A stretch of DNA of 64,000 bases from Flavobacteriaceae bacterium (GTDB lineage: Bacteria > Bacteroidota > Bacteroidia > Flavobacteriales > Flavobacteriaceae): contig JALWTD010000017.1 of NCBI GenBank assembly GCA_027082925.1, forward strand, positions 186,001 to 250,000, given 5' to 3'. The stretch's first letter is position 1. Every line of letters begins with the position of its first letter. The position numbers and the translations under genes were made by a program. The notes beneath the pieces were generated by a model that saw only the letters and a list, made by a program, of their open reading frames with translations, made no database searches and was not told where the DNA came from. Of this stretch, positions 44,465 through 54,587 are shown piece by piece.

Positions 44465-45862
44465 TTATTGGCATTTGCAATTCGCTTTATTTTTCAATTC
44501 ATCTTCTAACCTAACCGGTAAGTGCTGTTTCACCCAACTTTTATAATCGGTATAGCGCAATCGCTTATGAATATTTGCTGTTTTGGTTAAAATTTTATCG
44601 ATAATTTCTTCGGGTTGAACCGGTTTTTGAGCAATTTCAAAAATAATAGTATTGATTTGATTTTGAACTTTGCTTGTAATTTCATTATTCAAATCGGTAA
44701 GCCATTTTTCAAAAGCATCTTCTGTGAGGTGTTTATCTATAATTATTTTCGTCATTTGTTTTCCATGACGTTTAGATTCTTGAATATTCCCTTTTCCGGT
44801 AACTGCATTTCCTATTGCAAAAACATTTTCAAAACCACTTACGTGATAATCTGTTTTATGTTTCATTTTTAGTGCTGAATACTCATATTCCAAACCGTTT
44901 AATTGTTTTGGTAAACTTCCTATAGAAGAAATTAGCATTTCCGTTTTAAGTTCAAAAAAATCATTCTCTTGAGGTATTACCCTTCCGTCTTCAACAACAA
45001 CTCTTTGTAAAACAACACCCGTTAGCCTATCATTTTTCTCGGTAAAACCAACCGGCATACTTAAAGGCACAAATTCAAATAAGTACTTTTCCATATACTT
45101 ATTAAGTAATTTTTCTGATGTTTTTTGTGCCAATTCTATACTTTCTTTTGAATTGTCTTTCGGTGTTTTTAAAGGCATGTCTTTTGCGGTTCTCCTGTAA
45201 ACAAGTTTAGCTTTTTTTAAATTCAATTCTTCGAATGAAACCTGGTGTTCTTCTAAAATTTGTTTAATTCCATACTTTTCAAGGGTAAACATATCTACAT
45301 CTATCCCTTTATTTAAAAACAACTGTTTTTTTACCAACTCAATCATTACAATCTTCACAACATCTAAAGATGCTAGTCCTCCTCCAATAACCACTGTATT
45401 GTCTTTTATAAAGTAGTTTTTACCTAAATAGTCATATTCATGTTTATGATTAAACCAGTAAATAAAAGAGTTTTGATAAACCAATTCTTTGTCTAAAAAT
45501 TTTTCAATACCCGGTATTGGTAATTTTCTGTCTTCCCAAGCGCCATTGGCTAAAATAATTGCCGAAAAACCCCAATTTTTAACCAAGTCTAAAAAATCAA
45601 TATCTTCTCCTATTGTTGTATTTGGAATAAATCGAATATTTGGGTGATCTAATTTTGCATCAATTGCTTTTATTTGTCTGTTTCTTAAATTTACATGCCA
45701 GTTAGGTAGCCCGTCTTCAATTTTTCCATAAGGCAATTTATTCATATCAAAAACAACCACTCTAAAACCACTTTCAGCCAATAAATTAGCTGCTTCTGAA
45801 CCAGAAATAGAGCCTCCAATAATTGCTACATAATGTTTTTTATAAGCTTCTTTTTCATTCAT
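44465..45862 (-). CDS. FAD/NAD(P)-dependent oxidoreductase (ferredoxin-NADP reductase-like)
   Basis: This 465-residue protein has a Rossmann FAD-binding motif at the N terminus (AIIGGSISGSEAANLLAE) and a second dinucleotide motif VVIGGGLASLDVVKIV (about 165-180), as in FprA and GltD-like reductases. AIGNAVTGKGNIQESKRHG is the C-terminal FAD contact. The long C-terminal helical tail ends CKCQ. Its electron donor and acceptor are not identifiable; a ferredoxin partner to PFOR is possible but unproven. Confidence 0.82.
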   Translation of the reverse strand: MNEKEAYKKHYVAIIGGSISGSEAANLLAESGFRVVVFDMNKLPYGKIEDGLPNWHVNLRNRQIKAIDAKLDHPNIRFIPNTTIGEDIDFLDLVKNWGFSAIILANGAWEDRKLPIPGIEKFLDKELVYQNSFIYWFNHKHEYDYLGKNYFIKDNTVVIGGGLASLDVVKIVMIELVKKQLFLNKGIDVDMFTLEKYGIKQILEEHQVSFEELNLKKAKLVYRRTAKDMPLKTPKDNSKESIELAQKTSEKLLNKYMEKYLFEFVPLSMPVGFTEKNDRLTGVVLQRVVVEDGRVIPQENDFFELKTEMLISSIGSLPKQLNGLEYEYSALKMKHKTDYHVSGFENVFAIGNAVTGKGNIQESKRHGKQMTKIIIDKHLTEDAFEKWLTDLNNEITSKVQNQINTIIFEIAQKPVQPEEIIDKILTKTANIHKRLRYTDYKSWVKQHLPVRLEDELKNKANCKCQ

Positions 45863-46015
45863 AATTATCTGTTTTTGAATAGGTCATACAAATTAAGAAT
45901 TAAAAATTTATGTGATGTAATAATTATTACATTGAATAAACTACAGCTTAAACACATAAAGATTCCTCAAAATTACCTAAATTCGCAACTAAATTATATA
46001 TGAATAATAACTAAC

Positions 46016-47191
46016 ATGAAAGAAGTTGTAATAGTTTCAGTAGCCAGAACTCCAATAGGTAGTTTTTTAGGAAGTTTAGCTAGTATTTCTGCTCCTAAAT
46101 TAGGAGCTATAGCAATAAAAGGAGCGCTAGAAAAAATCAACTTAGATCCCAATCTAATTGATGAAGTTTTAATGGGTAATGTGGTATCTGCAGGCTTAGG
46201 TCAAGCACCTGCACGCCAAGCGGCAATTTTTGCTGGTATACCAAACACTACTCCTTGTACAACTGTTAACAAAGTATGTGCTTCAGGAATGAAAGCCATT
46301 ATGCTTGCATCGCAAATAATTAAATCTGGTGATGCAGATATTATTGTTGCCGGAGGAATGGAAAATATGAGTAGTATTCCACATTATATAGCTGGAAGAA
46401 AAGCAACAAAACTTGGAAATTTAAAGGTTGTAGATGGTCTTTTAGTAGATGGATTAACAGATGTGTACAACCAAAAACACATGGGAACTTGTGGCGATTT
46501 ATGTGCTTCGGAATATGGTTTTTCTAGAGAAGACCAAGACCAATTTGCTATAACGTCTTATACCCGATCTGCAAACGCATGGGCAAACAAAAAATTTGAT
46601 AATGAAATTGTGCCTGTTGAAATTCCTCAAAGAAAAGGAGATCCTATTATTTTTAAGGAAGATGAAGAATATAAAAACGTAAAAATAGATAAAATCCCAA
46701 ATTTGCGTCCGGTGTTTAACAAAGATGGTTCTGTTACAGCCGCAAATGCTTCTACTCTTAATGATGGTGCCGCTGCATTGGTAATTATGAGTGCCGAAAA
46801 GGCCGCAGAATTAAACTTAAAGCCACTTGCTAAGATTAGAGGATATGCTGATGCTGCTCATGAGCCTGAATGGTTTACAACTGCTCCTGCAAAAGCACTT
46901 CCAAAAGCTTTTGCGCATGCCGGAGTTAAGCAAAGTGACGTAGATTTTTACGAATTAAATGAGGCTTTTTCTGTTGTTGGACTCGCAAATATTAAACTTT
47001 TAGGCTTAGATCCTTCAAAAGTTAACGTAAATGGTGGTGCTGTTTCTTTAGGGCATCCACTAGGAATGTCTGGTGCCAGAATTGTAATTGCCTTAACGTC
47101 TATTTTAGAACAAAACAACGCAAAAATTGGTGCTGCCGGAATATGCAATGGAGGTGGTGGAGCTAGTGCTATTATTATTGAACGAATTTAA
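46016..47191 (+). CDS. Acetyl-CoA C-acyltransferase (thiolase)
   Basis: The 391-residue protein has all thiolase active-site features: the acylated nucleophile Cys88 in KVCASGMKAI, NEAFSVV, His347 in NGGAVSLGHPLG and Cys377 in GICNGGGGASA. It either cleaves acetoacyl-CoA or condenses acetyl-CoA; the direction is not readable. It faces away from the FAD oxidoreductase and is followed 5 bp later by the NlpC/P60 gene. Confidence 0.96.
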   Translation: MKEVVIVSVARTPIGSFLGSLASISAPKLGAIAIKGALEKINLDPNLIDEVLMGNVVSAGLGQAPARQAAIFAGIPNTTPCTTVNKVCASGMKAIMLASQIIKSGDADIIVAGGMENMSSIPHYIAGRKATKLGNLKVVDGLLVDGLTDVYNQKHMGTCGDLCASEYGFSREDQDQFAITSYTRSANAWANKKFDNEIVPVEIPQRKGDPIIFKEDEEYKNVKIDKIPNLRPVFNKDGSVTAANASTLNDGAAALVIMSAEKAAELNLKPLAKIRGYADAAHEPEWFTTAPAKALPKAFAHAGVKQSDVDFYELNEAFSVVGLANIKLLGLDPSKVNVNGGAVSLGHPLGMSGARIVIALTSILEQNNAKIGAAGICNGGGGASAIIIERI

Positions 47192-47196
47192 CCTTT

Positions 47197-47967
47197 ATGC
47201 ATTACGGAATTTGTAATTTAAGTATTGTACCGCTAAGAATAGAACCTCATGATAAGAGTGAGATGGTATCTCAACTATTATTTGGAGAACATTTTAAGGT
47301 ACTTGAAATCCGTAAAAAATGGAGTAAAATTAGAATTGCGTACGATAGTTATGAGGGTTGGGTTGACAATAAACAATACGAGATAATCTCGGAGACATTT
47401 TATAACGATATTAATAACAGCGAACGTGTTTACAGTGCTGAATTGATTGACTTTGTTACCGATGACAAGCAACACTTTTTTACACTACCTATAGGTGCAA
47501 GCTTACCCTTTTACAGTCATAAAAAATTAAAAATTAACAACACAAATTACCTTTATGAAGGTGCTGTATTTAAAGATAAACAACCTAAGGAAGCACTTAT
47601 AGATATTGCTTATAAATTTTTAAATACACCTTACCTATGGGGAGGAAAAACACCTTTTGGTATAGATTGTTCCGGTTTTACTCAAATGGTGTACAAGTTA
47701 TGTGGGTATAACCTTTTAAGAGATGCTGCCCAACAAGCTACACAAGGAGATGTGCTTAGTTTTATTGAAGAAAGTGAACCTGGAGATTTAGCTTTTTTCG
47801 ATAATCATGAAGGTGTTATTACACATGTAGGTATTATTATGAAAGATAATTACATTATTCATGCACATGGAAAAGTTAGAATTGATAGAATTGACCACAG
47901 TGGAATATTTAATATTAACACACACAGGCACACTCATAAACTAAGGGTTATTAAAAAAATTATATAA
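47197..47967 (+). CDS. C40-family NlpC/P60 peptidase with N-terminal SH3 region
   Basis: This 256-residue protein has an N-terminal bacterial SH3-like part (GICNLSIVPLRIEPHDKSE, WSKIRIAYDSYEGWVD) and a C-terminal NlpC/P60 domain with the catalytic Cys158 (GIDCSGFTQM), His210 (THVGI) and His222 (IIHAHG). Such enzymes cut peptidoglycan stem peptides, usually between D-iGlu and mDAP. I see no N-terminal signal peptide, so it may act inside or on recycled muropeptides. A bidirectional terminator follows. Confidence 0.93.
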   Translation: MHYGICNLSIVPLRIEPHDKSEMVSQLLFGEHFKVLEIRKKWSKIRIAYDSYEGWVDNKQYEIISETFYNDINNSERVYSAELIDFVTDDKQHFFTLPIGASLPFYSHKKLKINNTNYLYEGAVFKDKQPKEALIDIAYKFLNTPYLWGGKTPFGIDCSGFTQMVYKLCGYNLLRDAAQQATQGDVLSFIEESEPGDLAFFDNHEGVITHVGIIMKDNYIIHAHGKVRIDRIDHSGIFNINTHRHTHKLRVIKKII

Positions 47968-47998
47968 AAAAAGCTCACATTAAATGTGAGCTTTTTTT
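47966..47998. terminator. Bidirectional terminator between NlpC/P60 gene and TPR gene
   Basis: AAGCTCACAT / ATGTGAGCTT (47971-47980 and 47984-47993) has A and T runs on both sides and serves the two converging genes. Confidence 0.9.
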
Positions 47999-48017
47999 AT
48001 ATACGAAATTAAAATTA

Positions 48018-49265
48018 CTACTCAATTCTTTTTTCCATATCTAAGTTTTCGTACAAACTATTTACCAAGTTTTTTAATTGTTCTGTTTTTAAAAAGCTGT
48101 ATGCTTTTTCAAAGTATGGTAATGCTTCTCTGTATATTGGAAGTAGTTTTTCTTCTTTTATCTTATCATACTTTGCAAAATCCATTGCGTTTTTATTTAA
48201 CTCTTCTTGAACTGCTTCACTTTTTTTCAGAATAATTGAACCTAAGTTATTATAAGCATTTCCATATTCAGGATCTAATTCAATCGCTTTTGTAAAGTTT
48301 TTAACGGCTTCTTCTTCATACCCTAAATCCATATTCATTACCCCTACATTAAAATACAAGGTTGGTTCTGTTGGATTTAAGCTAATTGCCAATTCTAAGT
48401 TATCTTTAAAACGTTGTTTATCTCCTTTTTTATAGTAAATATTTGCTTCATCTATTAGCAACGAATAGCTGTTAGGAAATTCTTTTCTTCCTTGTGCTAA
48501 AATTTCTAACGCTTTATCAGGATTATCTTTTGCAGCGTAGCTTTGTGCTAAATTTTTGAAAATATACTCACGTCTAGACTCTTTCATTTCAGTTCTAGGA
48601 TTTTCTGCTAAGCCTAACTTTACTTGCAAATCCATACTTTTTTTATCAGGAAAAATTAAATCTTTACCACTTTCTTTCTCTGTTGCTTTGTAAATTTTAG
48701 CAATTCCTGTATATCCTAAATCTAGTAATTGTTGGTATAATTTTATAGATGTATCGTAATCTTTTCCTAAGTAATATACTAAAGCAGCATTGTCTAAGTA
48801 TGAAGTATCTCTTGGACTTAACAAATAAACTTGGTGAAAGTTTTTAGCTGCTACTTTGTAATCTTCAGGAGCTTTTGTTTTTGCTGCAAGCTTATATGAT
48901 TCTGAAGCTTTATTTGCAGTATTATCAATTAATTTGTTAATTAACTCACCAATTTCTTTAGAGTACTTGTATTTCTTAGTTTCCTTTTCGAAATCTAGCA
49001 ATTGGTTAAATGCCTTTGCTGTTTTTTCAATATCGGTATTTGCAGCTCCATTTTGATAAAGTGCTTTACCTTTAAGATAATAAAATTTTGCCTTCGTTTT
49101 TTGATCGGCATTTGCTATTAGCCCTTCTGCTTGGTTAATAGCTGCCATTGCTGCAGCAAAATTATTTGATTTCAACGCCTTTTCAGCGGTTTTTAGCTCG
49201 CTTTTTTGACCAAAAATTGTCAAACTAATTATAAATGCCGATAAAAATAATAGTTGTTTCTTCAT
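48018..49265 (-). CDS. Secreted TPR-repeat protein
   Basis: The 415-residue protein starts with a signal peptide (MKKQLLFLSAFIISLTIFGQ). Several TPR motifs follow: AEKALKSNNFAAAMAAINQAE, YFNVGVMNMDLGYEEEAVKNF and AYNNLGSIILKKSE. Such periplasmic or outer-membrane-associated scaffold proteins are common in Bacteroidota; partners are unknown. The start at 49265 is chosen because a longer frame from 49319 overlaps gyrA and adds 18 residues without signal features. Confidence 0.82.
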   Translation of the reverse strand: MKKQLLFLSAFIISLTIFGQKSELKTAEKALKSNNFAAAMAAINQAEGLIANADQKTKAKFYYLKGKALYQNGAANTDIEKTAKAFNQLLDFEKETKKYKYSKEIGELINKLIDNTANKASESYKLAAKTKAPEDYKVAAKNFHQVYLLSPRDTSYLDNAALVYYLGKDYDTSIKLYQQLLDLGYTGIAKIYKATEKESGKDLIFPDKKSMDLQVKLGLAENPRTEMKESRREYIFKNLAQSYAAKDNPDKALEILAQGRKEFPNSYSLLIDEANIYYKKGDKQRFKDNLELAISLNPTEPTLYFNVGVMNMDLGYEEEAVKNFTKAIELDPEYGNAYNNLGSIILKKSEAVQEELNKNAMDFAKYDKIKEEKLLPIYREALPYFEKAYSFLKTEQLKNLVNSLYENLDMEKRIE

Positions 49266-49278
49266 TTTGAAATTTAAT

Positions 49279-51783
49279 TTATTCTTTATTGTTTGTATTC
49301 GATTCATTATCCTTTTCAATTTCTATGCCATTTTCTTGTTCGTCTTCTTCATGCATAACTTTAGCAACTGCTGCAATAGAATCGTTGTCTTTAATGTTTA
49401 TTAATTTAACGCCTTGTGTGGCTCTTCCCATAACTCTAAGGTCAGAAACTGCCAATCGGATGGTAATTCCTGATTTATTAATAATCATTAAGTCATCATC
49501 ATCTGTTACATTTTTTATGGCTACTAAATTACCGGTTTTTTCTGTAACATTAATTGTTTTAACTCCTTTTCCTCCTCTATTGGTAATTCTATAGTCTTCT
49601 AAACTTGAACGTTTTCCGTATCCGTTTTCTGAAACTACCAAAATATTACTTTCATCATCATTTACAGCTATCATACCTATCACTTCGTCATTTTCATTTC
49701 CTAGGGTAATACCTCTAACACCTGATGCATTTCGTCCCATTGGTCGTGTTTTACTTTCTTCAAATCGGATGGCTTTTCCTGATTTTAATGCTAACATTAC
49801 TTGACTGTCTCCTGTGGTAAGTTTAGCCTCTAGCAACTCGTCACCTTCTTTAATGGTAATTGCATTAATTCCGTTTGCTCTAGGGCGAGAGTATTGTTCT
49901 AAAGAGGTTTTTTTAACCTGTCCGCGTTTTGTAGCCATAATTACATAGTGGCTATTAATATACGTTTCGTCTTTTAAGTCTTGTGTTACTAAAAATGCCT
50001 TTACTTTATCGTCTTGTTCTATATTGATTAAGTTTTGGATAGCTCTACCTTTTGAGTTTTTACTACCTTCAGGTATTTCATAAACACGCATCCAGAATAC
50101 TTTACCTTTTTGAGTAAAGAATAGCATGTATTGGTGATTTGTACCTACAAACAAGTGTTCTAGGAAATCTTCGGTTCTAGTTGCAACTCCTTTTTGACCG
50201 CGTCCTCCTCTATTTTGAACTTTATACTCGTCTAAATTGGTACGTTTAACATAGCCTGCATGAGAAATAGTAACTACAACTTTAGAATTAGGAATCATAT
50301 CTTCAATAGATAAATCGCCTCCTGCATATTCTATAGTTGATCTTCGCTTATCGCCATATTTATCTCTAATTGCAATAAGTTCATCTTTAATAATCGTATA
50401 ACGTCTTACTTCATCTGAAAGAATATCTTTCAAATCAGCAATTGTTTTAATAATATCATCAAACTCAGCTCTTAGCTTGTCTTGCTCCAGACCTGTAAGT
50501 TGACGTAATCTCATTTCAACAATAGCTCTAGATTGAATTTCGGTTAACTCAAAGCGTTTAATCAAATTTGCTTTTGCCTCATCGGCATTTGAAGAAGCTC
50601 TAATTATTTTAATAACCTCATCAATATTATCACTTGCTATAATTAATCCTTCTAAAATATGAGCTCTTGCTTCTGCTTTTTTAAGTTCAAATTTTGTTCT
50701 TCGTACAACCACATCATGTCTGTGTTCAACAAAGTAATGTATTAATTGTTTTAAATTTAATTGTTGTGGTCTTCCATTAACTAAAGCAATGTTATTAACG
50801 CTAAACGATGTTTGTAACGATGTGTATTTATACAGTTTGTTAAGAACAATATTAGGAATGGCGTCTCTTTTTAAAATATAGACAATACGCATTCCATTTC
50901 TGTCCGATTCATCTCTAATATTAGCAATGCCTTCCAGCTTTTTATCATTTACCAATTCGGCAGTTTTTTTAATCATATCTGCCTTATTCACTTGGTAAGG
51001 TATTTCGGTAACAATAATACATTCTCTACCTTTTACCTCTTCGATAGTCGCTTTTGCACGCATTACAATTCTACCTCTACCGGTCTCAAAAGCGTCTTTC
51101 ACTCCATCGTATCCGTAAATAATACCTCCGGTAGGGAAATCGGGAGCCTTTATATGCTCCATTAATTCAGGAATTTCAATATCTCTGTTATCTATATACG
51201 CTATGGTACCATTAATAACTTCTGTTAAGTTATGTGGAGCCATATTAGTTGCCATACCTACAGCAATACCACTTGCTCCGTTTACTAGTAAATTTGGAAC
51301 TCTTGTTGGTAAAACCGTTGGTTCTTTTAAGGTATCGTCAAAATTAAGTTTATGATCAACCGTATCTTTATCAATATCAGATAACATTTCTTCTGATATT
51401 TTTTGCATACGCACTTCTGTATAACGCATTGCTGCCGGACTATCACCATCTACAGATCCAAAGTTCCCTTGTCCGTCAACCATCATATATCTAACACTCC
51501 AATCTTGAGCCATACGCACCATAGAATCGTACACAGAGGTATCTCCATGCGGGTGGTACTTCCCTAAAACTTCTCCTACAATTCTAGCTGACTTTTTATA
51601 TGCTCCTGTAGCTTTAATTCCTAATTCATGCATTCCAAATAAAACCCTTCTGTGAACCGGTTTTAAACCGTCTCTAACGTCTGGTAATGCTCTTGAAACA
51701 ATTACTGACATTGAATAATCAATGTAAGCAGATTTCATTTCATCTTCAATATTAATTGGTATCAGTTTTTCTCCGTCTGCCAT
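49279..51783 (-). CDS. gyrA: DNA gyrase subunit A
   Basis: The 834-residue protein has the GyrA topoisomerase core with catalytic Tyr121 (AAMRYTEVR), the quinolone-resistance segment [10 protein letters not shown] (Thr82 and Asp86 at E. coli 83 and 87), and a C-terminal beta-pinwheel whose GyrA box is [10 protein letters not shown], which marks it as GyrA and not ParC. A strongly acidic tail follows ([17 protein letters not shown]). It introduces negative supercoils. gyrB is not here. The TPR gene follows 13 bp after the gyrA stop on the same strand. Confidence 0.97.
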   Translation of the reverse strand: MADGEKLIPINIEDEMKSAYIDYSMSVIVSRALPDVRDGLKPVHRRVLFGMHELGIKATGAYKKSARIVGEVLGKYHPHGDTSVYDSMVRMAQDWSVRYMMVDGQGNFGSVDGDSPAAMRYTEVRMQKISEEMLSDIDKDTVDHKLNFDDTLKEPTVLPTRVPNLLVNGASGIAVGMATNMAPHNLTEVINGTIAYIDNRDIEIPELMEHIKAPDFPTGGIIYGYDGVKDAFETGRGRIVMRAKATIEEVKGRECIIVTEIPYQVNKADMIKKTAELVNDKKLEGIANIRDESDRNGMRIVYILKRDAIPNIVLNKLYKYTSLQTSFSVNNIALVNGRPQQLNLKQLIHYFVEHRHDVVVRRTKFELKKAEARAHILEGLIIASDNIDEVIKIIRASSNADEAKANLIKRFELTEIQSRAIVEMRLRQLTGLEQDKLRAEFDDIIKTIADLKDILSDEVRRYTIIKDELIAIRDKYGDKRRSTIEYAGGDLSIEDMIPNSKVVVTISHAGYVKRTNLDEYKVQNRGGRGQKGVATRTEDFLEHLFVGTNHQYMLFFTQKGKVFWMRVYEIPEGSKNSKGRAIQNLINIEQDDKVKAFLVTQDLKDETYINSHYVIMATKRGQVKKTSLEQYSRPRANGINAITIKEGDELLEAKLTTGDSQVMLALKSGKAIRFEESKTRPMGRNASGVRGITLGNENDEVIGMIAVNDDESNILVVSENGYGKRSSLEDYRITNRGGKGVKTINVTEKTGNLVAIKNVTDDDDLMIINKSGITIRLAVSDLRVMGRATQGVKLINIKDNDSIAAVAKVMHEEDEQENGIEIEKDNESNTNNKE

Positions 51784-51918
51784 ATATATTTAATTTATTT
51801 TAGTTTTCATTTTTTAACAAAGCAATATACAATTTTTCACTTTTTTACAACTTATTTATGCAGTTGTTTTTATAATATTTATCAACAATAAATTGTTCAA
51901 AAAACAGTTAATTAAAAG

Positions 51919-51958
51919 GTTGACAGTCAACATATTTACACTGCTATTTTAGTGTGAA
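51919..51958. promoter_or_regulatory. Two inverted repeats in gyrA-clpC spacer
   Basis: GTTGACAGTCAAC (51919-51931) is a perfect 13-bp palindrome. Just after it TTTACACT (51935-51942) and AGTGTGAA (51951-51958) form a 7-of-8 inverted pair. They sit about 85-125 bp before the clpC ATG and could be regulator sites; no known operator such as the CtsR heptad repeat matches. Confidence 0.35.
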
Positions 51959-52042
51959 TACTATCTAAAAAGAAAAAACGTATTGTTTTTACGTTAAAAA
52001 AAGAAAAAAATCAGTTAAATTTACACTATAAACCTCACTACA

Positions 52043-54583
52043 ATGGAAGATAAATTTTCGCCAAAAGTTAAAGATGTAATAGCCTACAGTAAAGAAGAAG
52101 CCTTACGATTAGGGCATGACTTTATTGGAACTGAACATCTAATGTTAGGTCTATTGCGTAAAGGAGATGGAAAGGCTATAGAAATATTAAATGCTTTTGA
52201 TATTAATTTAGATTATTTACGAAAAAAAATTGAACGGTTAAATCCGGCCAACTCAGCAAATATTACTCAAGATAAAAAAAATCTCTTGTTAACAAAACAA
52301 GCTGAAAAGGCGCTAAAAACAACTTTTTTAGAAGCAAAGCTTTACCAAAGCGACTCGGTAAATACCGCTCATTTATTGTTGTGTATTCTTAGAAATGAAA
52401 ATGACCCTATCACAAAATTAATGCACAGTTTTGATGCAAACTACGACGACGTAAAAACTGTTTTTAAACAACTTTATTTTGAAGACAATGATGAAAGGGT
52501 AGATTATCCCAAAGCTGAAAACACTTCTGATGACGATTTTGACACTCCAAAATCAAATCCGTTTGAACCTTCAAAAGGAAGTAAATCTGCTTCAAAAAAA
52601 TCAAAAACTCCGGTTTTAGATAACTTTGGCCGCGATTTAACCCTAATGGCTGAAGAAGGTAAACTAGATCCTGTTGTTGGTAGAAAAAAAGAAATTGAGC
52701 GTGTTTCGCAAATTTTAAGCCGAAGAAAAAAGAACAATCCTATGCTAATTGGTGAACCCGGAGTTGGTAAATCGGCCATTGCTGAAGGACTCGCTTTAAG
52801 AATTGTACAACGTAAAGTTTCTAGAATTTTATTTAACAAGCGTATCATTTCGTTAGATTTAGCAAGTTTGGTTGCCGGAACAAAATACAGAGGTCAGTTT
52901 GAAGAGCGTATGAAAGCGCTTATGAACGAATTAGAAAAAAATGAAGACATCATCCTTTTTATTGATGAAATTCACACCATTGTAGGTGCCGGTGGTGCTA
53001 CCGGATCTTTAGATGCTTCAAATATGTTAAAACCGGCTTTAGCAAGAGGCGAAATTCAATGTATTGGTGCAACTACTTTGGATGAATACCGTACAAATAT
53101 TGAAAAAGACGGCGCTTTAGAGCGTAGATTTCAAAAAGTTATTGTTGAGCCAACTTCTGTTGAAGAAACCATTCAAATTCTTCAAAATATTAAAGAAAAA
53201 TACGAAGATCATCACAATGTTGATTATACCGAAGATGCTATTGAAGCATGCGTAAAATTAACAAACAGATATATGACCGATCGGTTTTTACCAGACAAAG
53301 CTATTGATGCTTTAGATGAAGCCGGATCAAGAATTCACATCACCAATATTGTTGTTCCTAAAGAAGTACTTCAATTAGAAGCACAACTTGAGCAAATTCA
53401 GAAAGATAAAACAGCCGCTGTGAACGGTCAAAAATACGAGGAAGCAGCCAGACTTAGAGATGACGAAAAACGCGTTGAAGGTCTTTTACAAATTGAACAA
53501 CAAAAATGGGAAGAAGCTTCTAAATTAAACCGTGAAATTGTAACCGAAGATAACGTTGCCGAAGTAGTTTCTATGATGACCGGAATCCCTGTTAATAGAG
53601 TTGCTGAAGCAGAAAGCAATCGATTAAATAACCTGCCAAACCTAATTAAAGGGAAAGTTATAGGACAAGACGAAGCTGTAGGCAAAGTGGTAAAAGCCAT
53701 ACAACGAAATAGAGTTGGCCTCAAAGATCCTAACAAACCTATAGGCTCGTTTATTTTCTTAGGACAAACCGGTGTTGGAAAAACACAACTTGCCAAAGTA
53801 CTTGCCACAGAACTATTTGATAGTGAAGATGCTCTTATAAGAGTAGATATGAGTGAGTATATGGAGAAATTTGCAATTTCAAGATTAATTGGTGCGCCTC
53901 CGGGATATGTAGGCTACGAAGAAGGTGGACAACTTACCGAAAAGGTAAGACGAAAACCTTATGCCGTAATTTTACTTGATGAAATTGAAAAAGCACACCC
54001 TGACGTATTTAATATGTTACTTCAAATACTAGATGATGGACATATAACCGATAGTCTTGGAAGAAGAATTGATTTTAGAAACACTATCATTATAATGACT
54101 TCAAACATTGGTGCGCGCCAGTTAAAAGACTTTGGAACAGGTGTTGGATTTGGAACAGCTTCAAAAACCGCACAGGCTAATGCAAATGCTAAAAGTGTTA
54201 TTGAAAATGCTCTTAAAAAATCATTTGCTCCTGAATTTTTAAATAGAATAGATGACGTTATTGTGTTTAATGCACTAGAAAGAGAAGATATTCATTCAAT
54301 TATTGATATTGAATTAAGTAAACTTATAAATCGAATTGAAGATTTAGGGTACAAGCTTAATTTAACCAAAGAAGCTAAAGATTTTATTGCCAATAAAGGT
54401 TTTGATAAACAGTATGGTGCACGACCTTTAAAACGTGCTATTCAAAAATATATTGAAGATGCTTTAGCTGAAGAAATCGTGAATTCTAAACTAAGTGAAG
54501 GCGATACCATTTTTATGGACTTAGATAAAGAAAAAGATGAACTAACAATTAAAATAACGAAGGGAACCAATAAGGTAAAATAA
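52043..54583 (+). CDS. clpC: ATP-dependent Clp protease ATP-binding subunit ClpC
   Basis: The 846-residue protein has the ClpN double repeat (DFIGTEHLMLGLL), two AAA+ domains with Walker A GEPGVGKS (about 237-244) and GQTGVGKT (about 574-581), and a UVR-like linker segment (KYEEAARLRDDEKRVEG). This linker type separates ClpC from ClpB. It unfolds substrates for ClpP. A near-consensus TAAATTTA lies about 20 bp before the ATG. Its stop is 4 bp from the stop of the converging glycosyltransferase. Confidence 0.96.
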   Translation: MEDKFSPKVKDVIAYSKEEALRLGHDFIGTEHLMLGLLRKGDGKAIEILNAFDINLDYLRKKIERLNPANSANITQDKKNLLLTKQAEKALKTTFLEAKLYQSDSVNTAHLLLCILRNENDPITKLMHSFDANYDDVKTVFKQLYFEDNDERVDYPKAENTSDDDFDTPKSNPFEPSKGSKSASKKSKTPVLDNFGRDLTLMAEEGKLDPVVGRKKEIERVSQILSRRKKNNPMLIGEPGVGKSAIAEGLALRIVQRKVSRILFNKRIISLDLASLVAGTKYRGQFEERMKALMNELEKNEDIILFIDEIHTIVGAGGATGSLDASNMLKPALARGEIQCIGATTLDEYRTNIEKDGALERRFQKVIVEPTSVEETIQILQNIKEKYEDHHNVDYTEDAIEACVKLTNRYMTDRFLPDKAIDALDEAGSRIHITNIVVPKEVLQLEAQLEQIQKDKTAAVNGQKYEEAARLRDDEKRVEGLLQIEQQKWEEASKLNREIVTEDNVAEVVSMMTGIPVNRVAEAESNRLNNLPNLIKGKVIGQDEAVGKVVKAIQRNRVGLKDPNKPIGSFIFLGQTGVGKTQLAKVLATELFDSEDALIRVDMSEYMEKFAISRLIGAPPGYVGYEEGGQLTEKVRRKPYAVILLDEIEKAHPDVFNMLLQILDDGHITDSLGRRIDFRNTIIIMTSNIGARQLKDFGTGVGFGTASKTAQANANAKSVIENALKKSFAPEFLNRIDDVIVFNALEREDIHSIIDIELSKLINRIEDLGYKLNLTKEAKDFIANKGFDKQYGARPLKRAIQKYIEDALAEEIVNSKLSEGDTIFMDLDKEKDELTIKITKGTNKVK

Positions 54584-54587
54584 GAAA

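Noticed and set aside
48018-49319. TPR protein start at 49319
   Set aside because: The extra 18 residues overlap gyrA and precede a clean signal peptide that starts at 49265.
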